A model generated the notes under the pieces. That model was not told where the DNA came from. It searched no databases and worked only from the letters and a program-made list of their open reading frames with translations. This document shows positions 53,259 through 61,642 of a DNA stretch of 64,000 bases, piece after piece. The position numbers were made by a program, and so were the translations under genes. Source of the stretch: Bacteroides caecimuris (GTDB lineage Bacteria; Bacteroidota; Bacteroidia; Bacteroidales; Bacteroidaceae); the NCBI RefSeq assembly GCF_001688725.2, contig NZ_CP015401.2, positions 3,534,001-3,598,000 of the forward strand, written 5' to 3'. Position 1 is the stretch's first letter; every line of letters starts with the position of its first letter.

Positions 53259-54617
53259 TTACATTCCTCCTCCCAACACATGATAAAGTTTGATTACACT
53301 TTGTATGCGTTCAAAACGAGTTTGTAGCTGTTGCACTTCCGCTTCGAGAAGAGACTGTTGGGCGGTCAACACTTCCAGATAGGTGGCATTGGAATGACGC
53401 ATAAGCGATTCTGTCTTTCGCACAGCATCGCATAATGTTTCAACCTGTCGAGCATTGATTTCAATTTGCGATTTTGCCGTCTGCCATGCAGTCAGAGCAT
53501 CGTTCACTTCTTTTCCAGCGTTCAGCAATGATTGCCGGAACAACAGTTTGGCTTCTTCCTGACGGCTTTTGGCTATCTTCAAGTTGGCGATGTTTGTGCC
53601 CCGGTTGAATAAGGGCTGTGTCAGGGAACCGATGGCATTGAGCAACCATTGTCCGGGATTTACGATTACGCCACCGCCGTTATTAGTCCATCCAAGAGTC
53701 CCCGAGAGGGTAATATTGGGATAGAAGGCGGCACGAGCCGCATTGGTGGCGTAGAACGCCTGCGCCAGTTCCATTTCAGCCTGACGCACGTCGGGACGGT
53801 TGGAAAGCAGTTGCAAAGGGACTCCAATCGAGACAGTATCGGGGAAAGCAGCCTCGGCCAGATTACTTCGTCCAATCGAGTGTGACGGCATGGCAAGTAT
53901 CGCAGACAGGGCATTTTCTGTTTCGGAAATACTCTTGCGTATGGATAACAGGGATGCTTCGAGTCGCATCACGTTCGCCTTTGCCTGCAATACGCCGGCT
54001 TCGTTTGATTTCCCCACTTTTTTCAACGCTTCAAGAGTACGTACGGTAGTCCGCCAGTTCTCCAAAGTCCGGTTACTTATTGCCATTTGTGCGTCAAGCA
54101 TGGCAAGGGTGTAGTAACTGTCTGCAATAGTGGCGACAAGCTGTGTCTGTACGGCCTGCCGGTAGGCACGGCTTCCTTGTAACGCGGCGGCTGCACCACG
54201 CTTTGCCGCCGTAAGTTTGCCGAAGATGTCCAGTTCCCAGCTTGCCGACGCTCCCACATTATATGTCTTTGCCGTTGCTCCGTCATGTTTATTGGCATTA
54301 CCTTCGGCAGTCAGTCCCAGTGATGGAAGATATGATAGTCTGGCAGTCATCAGGACGGCTTCTGTCGCTTCCACGCGTAACCGTGCCACATTGAGGTCTG
54401 TGTTCCGTTCAAGTCCGGTTTCAATCAAGGACTGGAGTTTCGGGTCGGTAAACATTTCCCGCCACGACAGGGACGCGATGGTCGTTGTATCAATGTCCGC
54501 CGGTACGTCCCGATACAGATTCTCCGTTGAGAGGTCAGGACGATGATACCGGCTGTATGTGCCACAACCGGCAAACATCCATCCCGACAATATGATATAT
54601 ATTACTGTCTTCTTCAT
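53259..54617 (-). CDS. Outer-membrane efflux factor (TolC/NodT family lipoprotein)
   Basis: Lipoprotein signal (Cys18, FAGC). Two OEP repeats (about 50-240 and 255-445) of long helices typical of trimeric TolC-like channels, with SLSWREMFTDPKLQSLI and SNRPDVRQAEMELAQA as family signatures. It forms the exit duct for the RND pump encoded immediately upstream; its ATG follows the pump's stop with no gap. It is the last gene of the efflux operon, 121 bp before the RteA-like gene. Confidence 0.93.
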   Translation of the reverse strand: MKKTVIYIILSGWMFAGCGTYSRYHRPDLSTENLYRDVPADIDTTTIASLSWREMFTDPKLQSLIETGLERNTDLNVARLRVEATEAVLMTARLSYLPSLGLTAEGNANKHDGATAKTYNVGASASWELDIFGKLTAAKRGAAAALQGSRAYRQAVQTQLVATIADSYYTLAMLDAQMAISNRTLENWRTTVRTLEALKKVGKSNEAGVLQAKANVMRLEASLLSIRKSISETENALSAILAMPSHSIGRSNLAEAAFPDTVSIGVPLQLLSNRPDVRQAEMELAQAFYATNAARAAFYPNITLSGTLGWTNNGGGVIVNPGQWLLNAIGSLTQPLFNRGTNIANLKIAKSRQEEAKLLFRQSLLNAGKEVNDALTAWQTAKSQIEINARQVETLCDAVRKTESLMRHSNATYLEVLTAQQSLLEAEVQQLQTRFERIQSVIKLYHVLGGGM

Positions 54618-57600
54618 TTAATTATGCTTAACACGTTCTTGAATATATTGGAATACAATAAACAATGACGGCACAAGGAACAACAGAGCCAAAGTACCGA
54701 CAATCATTCCACCGATTACACCTGTGGCAAGCGAACGGCTGCCGTTGGCACCCACTCCGTGCGCCATCATCAGCGGGACAAGACCGAACACCATGGACAG
54801 CACAGTCATCAATATAGGGCGCAGGCGGACTTTTGCCGCACTGTATGCTGCCTGTGCCAGCGTCATGCCTTCCGACCGCCGCTTGCCGGCGTATTCGGTA
54901 AGCAGGATGGCGGTCTTGGCAAGCAGGCCGATAATCATGATTAATCCGGTCTGCATGTAGATGTTGTTCTCCAGACCGAAGAGCCACGCAAACAGGAAAC
55001 TGCCCATTAGTCCGCAAAGCACCGACAACAGAACCGCGAAGGGTATGAACACGCTCTCATACAAGGCGCACAGAATCAGATAGACCAGAACCATGCAGAG
55101 CAGGAATATAAGCGTGGCATTGTTGGTCGTCTTGCTTTCCTCACGCGAAATGCCGCCAAACTCGTATGTGTAATTTGACGGAAGCACTTCACGTGCCGTC
55201 TCGCCGATGGCTTCGAGCACCTGCCCTGAACTGTAACCCTGCGCCGGCGACCCGCTAATCGAGATGGCGTTGAACAGGTTGAAACGGGTGAGGTCTGACG
55301 GGCCGTTGGTCTTGGTCAGGCGCACGAACCGGCTCAAAGGCGACATGCCGCCATCGGAGGCGCGCACATACATGTGGTGCAGGGATTCCGCATTCACACG
55401 ATATTCCGCCGGAGCCTGCATGGTCACATGGTAGAGCTTGGAGAACCGGTTAAAGTCGGAAACATATTGTCCGGTATAATAGCCCGACAATGTGGAAAGC
55501 ACATCTGCGGGCGACACACCCGACTGCTCACATTTGGCGGCATCGATATCCACCCAGTATTGCGGATAGTCCGTGGCAAAGGAGGAATAGACTTCGCCGA
55601 TTTCGGGTCGTTGCGACAAGGCTTCGACAAACTTGTCCGCCTCTTCCTTGAAAGCGGCGATGTTTCCGCCCGCCTTGTCCTGCAAATAAAGCTCGAAACC
55701 GTTTCCCATGCCGTACCCGGCAATCATCGGAGGCGACATGGCGAACACCGTGGCATCGGGAATATCTGAAGTGGCGGCATAAATCTTTCCGATGACATCA
55801 TTCACCGACTGCCCCTCTCCCTTACGATCCTCCCAGTCTTTGAGTGTCACGAAATACATCGCCTGCGAGGGACCGGAACCGCTGAAAGAGAAACCGGCTA
55901 CCGCACCGCTGTATTCAATCTCGCCGATGCTGTCGAGACGGCTGTTGATACGCTCCATCACCTTACTTGTCTGAGCCATGGATGTGCCGGGCTTCGTGTT
56001 CATGCTCACCATGACCGTCCCGGTGTCCTCTTCGGGAATAAGTCCCGTCTTTGTGACATTGACCAGCAGCACCAGCAACCCGAAAGAAATGCCTATGATG
56101 CTCCACAACAGCCATCGGCGATGGATAATGAACATCACTCCACGTACATAGCGTCGGCTCAGACTGTCGAAGACGGCATTGAACGCTTTACGGAAACGGG
56201 CTGCAAAATTGTTCTTAGTGTTGCCCTGCTCATCGATATAGGGTTTCAGCAGCAGCGCGCAAAGTGCCGGTGAGAGTGTGAAGGCATTGACTGCCGAGAT
56301 TCCCACGGCAACAGCCATCGTGATACCGAACTGCGTGTAGAACGCTCCCGAAGTCCCGCCCATCATGGCTACGGGGAAAAACACTGCCATAAAGATTATG
56401 GTAGAGGTCAGGATAGCCGACGAAACGCCTTTCATGGCATCATCAGCCGCGAGAACTGCTGATTGATAGCCCTCATCGAACTTCGCCTGCACCGCTTCCA
56501 CCACCACAATGGCATCATCGACCACGGTTCCGATGGCAAGCACAAGCGCGAACAGGGTGAGCAGGTTGATGGAGAATCCAATCATGGACATCACGGCAAA
56601 TGTGCCGATGATGGAAACGAAGATGGATATGGTAGGGATAAGCGTTGACTTGATGTCCTGCAAGAACACATACACCACCACGATGACCAGAAGTATCGCT
56701 TCCAATAAGGTGCGGAGGACAGAGTGGATGGAGGCATACAGGAACTTGTTGGTATCGGTAAGCACCACGAATTCCGTCCCTTCGGGCAAGTCCCGGCTAA
56801 GGTCGTCAAGCACTTCGTGAATCTCCTTGATGGTGCTTGATGCATTGGACCCAGCTTTCTGGTTGATGAGCATCATAGCTGCCGGATGCCCGTTCACCTC
56901 GGAGGAATAGTTGTAGTATTCATCGCCCAGTTCCACATCGGCAACCTCTTTCAACCGAAGCACATTGCCGCCCGGCAGTGACTTGACGACCAGCTCACCG
57001 AACTCTTCCGCTCCGGACAAGCGTCCGCGGTATTTCATCGTGTATTCATTGGCGGTAGGATGATTGGCACCGAAGGAGCCGGTGGCGGCCTCGATGTTCT
57101 GTCGTGCAAGTACGGCAGAGATGTCATCGGGGATAAGCCCGTATTGCGCCATCTTGTCGGGACGCAGCCAAAGTCGCATGCTGTAGTTGGAACCGAACAA
57201 CTGTGCCTTTCCCACGCCGCTGATACGTTTCAGCCTCGGCTCGACATTGATTTTCACGTAATTGTTCAGGAAGGTCTGGTCGAAGCGGTCATCGGGCGAA
57301 TAGAGCGCGAAAGTCATCAGTTCGGCATTCTGCTGCTTTTCAGTGGTGACACCGGTCTTGGTGGCTTCCGCCGGAAGTTGGCTCAGTGCGCCGTTCACGC
57401 GGTTCTGCACGTTTACCGCCGCCATGTCCGCGTTGGTTCCCTGTTTGAAATAGATGTTGATGGAAGCATCTCCCGTATTCGATGCCGTGGAAGTCATATA
57501 GGTCATGTCTTCCACTCCGTTGATGGCTTCTTCCAGAGGGGTTATCACTGCCTTCTGCACGGTTTCAGCGTTTGCTCCCGGATAAGTTGCGAATACGTTG

Positions 57601-57731
57601 ATGGTCGGAGGTGCGATGTCGGGGTATTGTTCCACCGGCAAGGAAAACATGGAAATCATGCCCAACAGTACAATCACCACCGAGATAACGCCCGAAAACA
57701 CCGGGCGGTCTATAAAAAATCGCAGGTTCAT
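54618..57731 (-). CDS. RND efflux pump, hydrophobe/amphiphile (AcrB/HAE-1) family
   Basis: 1037 residues, full family length. Twelve membrane helices with two large periplasmic loops. The proton-relay pair Asp405-Asp406 in GTVVDDAIVVVE is present, as are the N-terminal FIDRP and PVEQYPDIAPP signatures. It exports drugs, bile acids or dyes from the periplasm or inner membrane with the energy of the proton gradient. It overlaps the fusion-protein gene by 4 bases and abuts the outer-membrane factor, so all three parts are made together. Confidence 0.96.
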   Translation of the reverse strand: MNLRFFIDRPVFSGVISVVIVLLGMISMFSLPVEQYPDIAPPTINVFATYPGANAETVQKAVITPLEEAINGVEDMTYMTSTASNTGDASINIYFKQGTNADMAAVNVQNRVNGALSQLPAEATKTGVTTEKQQNAELMTFALYSPDDRFDQTFLNNYVKINVEPRLKRISGVGKAQLFGSNYSMRLWLRPDKMAQYGLIPDDISAVLARQNIEAATGSFGANHPTANEYTMKYRGRLSGAEEFGELVVKSLPGGNVLRLKEVADVELGDEYYNYSSEVNGHPAAMMLINQKAGSNASSTIKEIHEVLDDLSRDLPEGTEFVVLTDTNKFLYASIHSVLRTLLEAILLVIVVVYVFLQDIKSTLIPTISIFVSIIGTFAVMSMIGFSINLLTLFALVLAIGTVVDDAIVVVEAVQAKFDEGYQSAVLAADDAMKGVSSAILTSTIIFMAVFFPVAMMGGTSGAFYTQFGITMAVAVGISAVNAFTLSPALCALLLKPYIDEQGNTKNNFAARFRKAFNAVFDSLSRRYVRGVMFIIHRRWLLWSIIGISFGLLVLLVNVTKTGLIPEEDTGTVMVSMNTKPGTSMAQTSKVMERINSRLDSIGEIEYSGAVAGFSFSGSGPSQAMYFVTLKDWEDRKGEGQSVNDVIGKIYAATSDIPDATVFAMSPPMIAGYGMGNGFELYLQDKAGGNIAAFKEEADKFVEALSQRPEIGEVYSSFATDYPQYWVDIDAAKCEQSGVSPADVLSTLSGYYTGQYVSDFNRFSKLYHVTMQAPAEYRVNAESLHHMYVRASDGGMSPLSRFVRLTKTNGPSDLTRFNLFNAISISGSPAQGYSSGQVLEAIGETAREVLPSNYTYEFGGISREESKTTNNATLIFLLCMVLVYLILCALYESVFIPFAVLLSVLCGLMGSFLFAWLFGLENNIYMQTGLIMIIGLLAKTAILLTEYAGKRRSEGMTLAQAAYSAAKVRLRPILMTVLSMVFGLVPLMMAHGVGANGSRSLATGVIGGMIVGTLALLFLVPSLFIVFQYIQERVKHN

Positions 57732-58849
57732 TTCGTTTCGTTTTTAGGGGTTATGCTCATGCCTTCTCTCACCAGTCCCACGCCTTCGGCGACAATGGTG
57801 TCACCGACCGAAAGACCTTCTTTTACGATAAACCGGTTGCCGTCGTTCAGGCGGTCCACCGTGAGATAGGCGGCTTCCGCCTGTCCGTTTTTCAGACGGT
57901 AAGCGATAATCTTGTCCTGCAGTTCCACGGTGGCGGTCATGGGAATGGTTACGGCCTCCGTTTTCGGGTTTTGAAGGATGACATTGCCGATGCTGCCACT
58001 CAACAGTTCGCGGTCGGGATTGGGGAACAGGGCTTTGATTTGTACCGTTCCGGTAACAGGATCCACCACGCCGCTTACGGTTTCAATACGTCCTTTCGCC
58101 TTGTACAGGCTGCCGTCGTTGAGTTGCAGGCCCACTTCCGGCGTCCCGGCTATCATGCTGTCAATCGAGCCATAGCGAGCCGAATATCGCCGTAGCATAT
58201 TCTCCGAAATGGAGAAATAGGCATACATCTCCGCATTGTCGGACACGACCGTGAAAGGCTGTGCCATATTGGGACCGACAAGCGCACCGATGCGATAGGG
58301 CAATGTGCCTACTACTCCGTTGCTCGGGCTTTTGATTTCCGTATAGGAGAGATTGTTGCGTGCATCCGATTCTTGTGCCTTTGCCTGTTCGAGTTCAGCA
58401 CACGCCACTGCCAGTTGGTTCCGGGCGAGAGAAAGCTCGTAGTCGGATATGACCTTCTCGTCAAACAATGCCTGCTTGCCCCGCAGCTCGATTCTTGCCG
58501 TTTCCACTTTTGCCTGTGCCGCGCTGACATTGGCCTGCGCCGTGCGTAATGCCGCCCGATAGGGCACTTGGTCAATTACAGCCAATACTTGACCGGTCTT
58601 CACCCGTTCACCCTCTTTCACTTTCAGACGGATAATGCGCCCGGATATTTGCGGCAGGATGTCCACATCCTGCCGTCCGCGTATGGCGGCGGAATAGGAC
58701 TCGGAGATTTCCACCGGACTTGCCGCGACCTTTATGACCCGATAACTCTGCACCGCATCCTGCTTGCCGTCCGCCTGCCTGCATCCGGTCGGCAGGAACA
58801 GCATGAGAGCAAATGCGGCGAAATTCGTGATAATGAATTGCTTGTTCAT
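57728..58849 (-). CDS. RND efflux membrane-fusion protein (AcrA family lipoprotein)
   Basis: Lipoprotein signal (Cys23, PTGC). Barrel-sandwich/lipoyl halves flank an alpha-helical hairpin (about 95-165; AQANVSAAQAKVETARIELR), then a beta-barrel and membrane-proximal domain (about 205-370). It links the pump to the outer-membrane channel. The gene lies 43 bp after the acetyltransferase gene and overlaps the pump gene by 4 bases. Confidence 0.94.
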   Translation of the reverse strand: MNKQFIITNFAAFALMLFLPTGCRQADGKQDAVQSYRVIKVAASPVEISESYSAAIRGRQDVDILPQISGRIIRLKVKEGERVKTGQVLAVIDQVPYRAALRTAQANVSAAQAKVETARIELRGKQALFDEKVISDYELSLARNQLAVACAELEQAKAQESDARNNLSYTEIKSPSNGVVGTLPYRIGALVGPNMAQPFTVVSDNAEMYAYFSISENMLRRYSARYGSIDSMIAGTPEVGLQLNDGSLYKAKGRIETVSGVVDPVTGTVQIKALFPNPDRELLSGSIGNVILQNPKTEAVTIPMTATVELQDKIIAYRLKNGQAEAAYLTVDRLNDGNRFIVKEGLSVGDTIVAEGVGLVREGMSITPKNETK

Positions 58850-58892
58850 ATTTTCTTCTTGTTTTGTATTAATTCATAATAGGTTTGGTGTG

Positions 58893-59468
58893 TCACCACT
58901 GACGGATGGTATTCCACTCTTTTTCGAGAATGGCATAAACACAGGTATCTTCATATTTTGGGGAGCCGTCAGGATTGTTTACGAATGTCACAAACTCTTT
59001 GAAACATCCTTCGCGGCGCATACCAAGACGTTCGCATAAGCGTTTGGAGTGGATATTGTCATCTTCCACAAATCCATAGATACGCCGTGCGCCCGCCTCC
59101 CGGAAAAGATAATCCAACAATCCGGCTGCCGCTTCACAAGCGAATCCTTTGCCTTCAAAACGTTTGTTGAAATGCCACCCCACATTATAAGTGTCCTCAT
59201 TCTCACGCAAAGCAAACACGTCACCGATAATAAAGTCATCTTTTTTCAGACTCACCGCATAGCGCAGCATGTCTTTCGGGGAATACTGCATATATGCCCA
59301 TGCCGCCTCTTCGGAACAAAGGCGGTCTCCGGCAAAGCAATTCACACGAGGATTAGAAAGATACTCCAACAATCCTTCGGCATCCTTCTGCTTGAAATTT
59401 CGAATGATAATTCGTTCGGTTTCGATATATATTTCCTTTTGCTCCATGTCCTGTGGGATTATTTGCAA
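58893..59468 (-). CDS. GNAT acetyltransferase (RimJ/RimL type)
   Basis: 184-191 residues; starts are possible at ATG 59468 or ATG 59447 (MEQKE). Fold: TERIIIRNFKQKDAEGLLEYL at the start, VGWHFNKRFEGKGFACEAA as the acetyl-CoA loop (motif A), and NIHSKRLCERLGMRREG near the end. It transfers an acetyl group to a protein N-terminus, an amine drug or a small metabolite; which one is not visible. Location directly upstream of the efflux genes makes a detoxification role plausible. Confidence 0.85.
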   Translation of the reverse strand: MQIIPQDMEQKEIYIETERIIIRNFKQKDAEGLLEYLSNPRVNCFAGDRLCSEEAAWAYMQYSPKDMLRYAVSLKKDDFIIGDVFALRENEDTYNVGWHFNKRFEGKGFACEAAAGLLDYLFREAGARRIYGFVEDDNIHSKRLCERLGMRREGCFKEFVTFVNNPDGSPKYEDTCVYAILEKEWNTIRQW

Positions 59469-59578
59469 AACGTACCAATCAAAAGCGACAAAGCGATTGC
59501 CGCAATGACAATTGCTTCAATCGCCATGATTGCAATGAACATATCTATTGACAGCCGTTTAATCGTTTCGATAATCAT
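59459..59578 (-). CDS. 39-residue hydrophobic peptide, candidate leader/membrane peptide
   Basis: ATG 59578 to TAA 59459. After a short charged start (IETIKRLSID) the peptide is one continuous hydrophobic helix of Ile, Ala, Leu and Met ending SLLIGTFCK. It is the first frame after the predicted promoter, and its stop overlaps the acetyltransferase ATG at 59468 by ten bases, suggesting coupled translation. It is too short for database-style recognition by eye. Confidence 0.45.
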   Translation of the reverse strand: MIIETIKRLSIDMFIAIMAIEAIVIAAIALSLLIGTFCK

Positions 59579-59597
59579 GTTATTCATTTTTTAGGTG

Positions 59598-59629
59598 CAA
59601 AATTATTTCGTATCCGAGGTCGTAGCAAT
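59598..59629 (-). promoter_or_regulatory. Predicted promoter of acetyltransferase/efflux operon
   Basis: On the minus strand: -33-like ATTG (rc of 59626-59629), 20-bp spacer, perfect -7 box TAATTTTG (rc of 59598-59605). The expected start point lies about 12 nt before the 39-residue peptide. Confidence 0.6.
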
Positions 59630-59693
59630 CGGAATACAATCGAAACAGAGAAAAACACGCCTGAAACAACAAAAATGACTTCCGAAGTATCGG

Positions 59694-61487
59694 CTATCGT
59701 AGATCTTTCAATTTATCGAATCGTATTATCCGGTCAGAGATTACTTGAGATTGCTGCATCCGTAAAAGTTCATCCGCAGATATATGCAAGGTATCACCTT
59801 CTATTTTTCTTTTCGGACTGATGGCAATGCCCGGCTTTCGAGGGTCAAGAATGCTTTGACCAATACCGCTCCATCGGAATTTTTCCAGACCGAGTAAATT
59901 CAGAAGAGTAGGATATATGTCAATCTGTCCCATAACTTTGAGATAGTGCATCGGAACAGGAGAGTTCAATACTATGAATGGTGTGAACTCGTCTTCGGAA
60001 ATTATTCCTTTCCCAGCCTTTGTATGGCACAGTTCTTTCCGGTGGTCTGCCAAGCCCTCGTGGTCACCGGTTATTACAACCATTGTACGTTCATATTCGG
60101 GACGGTTTTTCAGATATTCCACGAATTTCCCGATAGCTTCGTCTGTATAATGCGCCACTGTCATATAGTCTGCCATGATTTCGGGAACCCGATTAGAGAA
60201 ATGAACGGTTTTAAGCGATTCGGGCATCTTGAACGGTGAATGACCGGAATAAGTGACCATCTGGATAAATACGTTTTCACCGGAGTGCCAAACTTCTCCT
60301 TTTTCAATCTTTTCCATGCATTGGGCAAAAAATGCCTTATCACCCAGTCGCTTCCGATTTCCGAATGTTTCTGTCATTCGGAAATCGGGATAAGAGATAA
60401 TTGTGTCTATCCCGAAACTCCGTGCCACTGCTCCTTGGTTCCATGTCTTTGTCTTGTCCACCGTGAGAAGATAGTTACGTGCGCCTTTCAGCTCCTTCAT
60501 AGCTTTGGGCAAAGTGTGGTATGTATTGAAAGGGAAACGGCAACTGTATGCGCCGGTCTGCAATGGCAACAGACCGGCAAGCATAAGCAACTGGGCGTCA
60601 ATGGAACGCCCTCCGTTGACTTGTGTAAGCACATGGGGCGCATACAGCGTGGATGGCTCTTTGAGGAGCTTGTTAAGGTAAGGTGTGATTTCCTGATTTT
60701 CGACCGTAAGATTCAACACCCAACTTTCCAGTGATTCAGCCAAAATAAGGATGCAGTTGTCCCTGCATTCAATGTCCGGTACGGGAACAAGCGGCGGTCT
60801 TCCGGAGAGCCAGATATGAATCTCACGCTCCTGTTCTTCTGTAAGTTCGGGCAACTCCTCCGCATAATCAAAATAAAGTGTGCCGAACAGCGTGTAGAGT
60901 GGCGGGCCACTGGCGTGTTGATGTGCGGATGACCTCAATGCCCTGTATATCGCAATGAAACCTCCCCGGACGGATAAATTGATACTTAACAGGGCACATG
61001 AAAAAATCAGCAATACGAAATATGTCCGTCTGCTAAATCGCAATGTGATTTTCTGCCGGCAACCTATCCGAAATGTAAGGAATACGGTGACGACTGTCGA
61101 AATTGGGAACAATAAATCACACCATCGTAACGAAGCGGTCACGCTTGGCAGGAAGTCTGCAAGATTTCCCGCCAACATATAACTTGACAGAGGAATGGCT
61201 GAAAAATAGGTACGGTAATACATCAGGTTGGCAACCATCCATATATCCAGCACAGACATGACAAGCACGCCTGCCGCAATATGCCTTGTCAATATATAAG
61301 GGACAGACAACAGAAGGGTTGCCACAAAAGCAGTGGCATACGATTCCCAGCATGAAAAAGGTGTAAAGGTGGTGTAATAACACCATATTGCATTGAACAG
61401 GAGAAACTTGAAAAATATTCCTGCTACTGGAATGACGGACAGCATCTTGTTGTCCGTGACATCCCTTTCTTGTTTACCAACAGTCAT
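59694..61487 (-). CDS. LTA-synthase-type membrane sulfatase-fold transferase
   Basis: 597 residues: about five membrane helices (residues about 17-175), then a periplasmic alkaline-phosphatase/sulfatase-fold domain (about 240-560). Likely metal and catalytic residues: Glu251 in LAESLESW, the nucleophile in NGGRSIDAQ (Ser295) and the GDHEG metal site near residue 495. Relatives transfer phosphoglycerol or phosphoethanolamine to glycans or lipids in the periplasm; Bacteroidetes members are mostly uncharacterised. A Met at residue 15 is another possible start. It is separated from the efflux operon by 115 bp and from the receptor gene by 155 bp, all on the minus strand. Confidence 0.85.
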   Translation of the reverse strand: MTVGKQERDVTDNKMLSVIPVAGIFFKFLLFNAIWCYYTTFTPFSCWESYATAFVATLLLSVPYILTRHIAAGVLVMSVLDIWMVANLMYYRTYFSAIPLSSYMLAGNLADFLPSVTASLRWCDLLFPISTVVTVFLTFRIGCRQKITLRFSRRTYFVLLIFSCALLSINLSVRGGFIAIYRALRSSAHQHASGPPLYTLFGTLYFDYAEELPELTEEQEREIHIWLSGRPPLVPVPDIECRDNCILILAESLESWVLNLTVENQEITPYLNKLLKEPSTLYAPHVLTQVNGGRSIDAQLLMLAGLLPLQTGAYSCRFPFNTYHTLPKAMKELKGARNYLLTVDKTKTWNQGAVARSFGIDTIISYPDFRMTETFGNRKRLGDKAFFAQCMEKIEKGEVWHSGENVFIQMVTYSGHSPFKMPESLKTVHFSNRVPEIMADYMTVAHYTDEAIGKFVEYLKNRPEYERTMVVITGDHEGLADHRKELCHTKAGKGIISEDEFTPFIVLNSPVPMHYLKVMGQIDIYPTLLNLLGLEKFRWSGIGQSILDPRKPGIAISPKRKIEGDTLHISADELLRMQQSQVISDRIIRFDKLKDLR

Positions 61488-61642
61488 TGGCTAATTCAGT
61501 TTAGCGATTCTTCCTAATTATTTTTCACTACACAGAGAACGATAATATCTTGTCTCATAAGATAAAATATATCACCATCAATTATTTTAATCTGGGTTGC
61601 TCTCAAAACAGTCCGGATAGTTGCATTCATGCTAAATACGAT

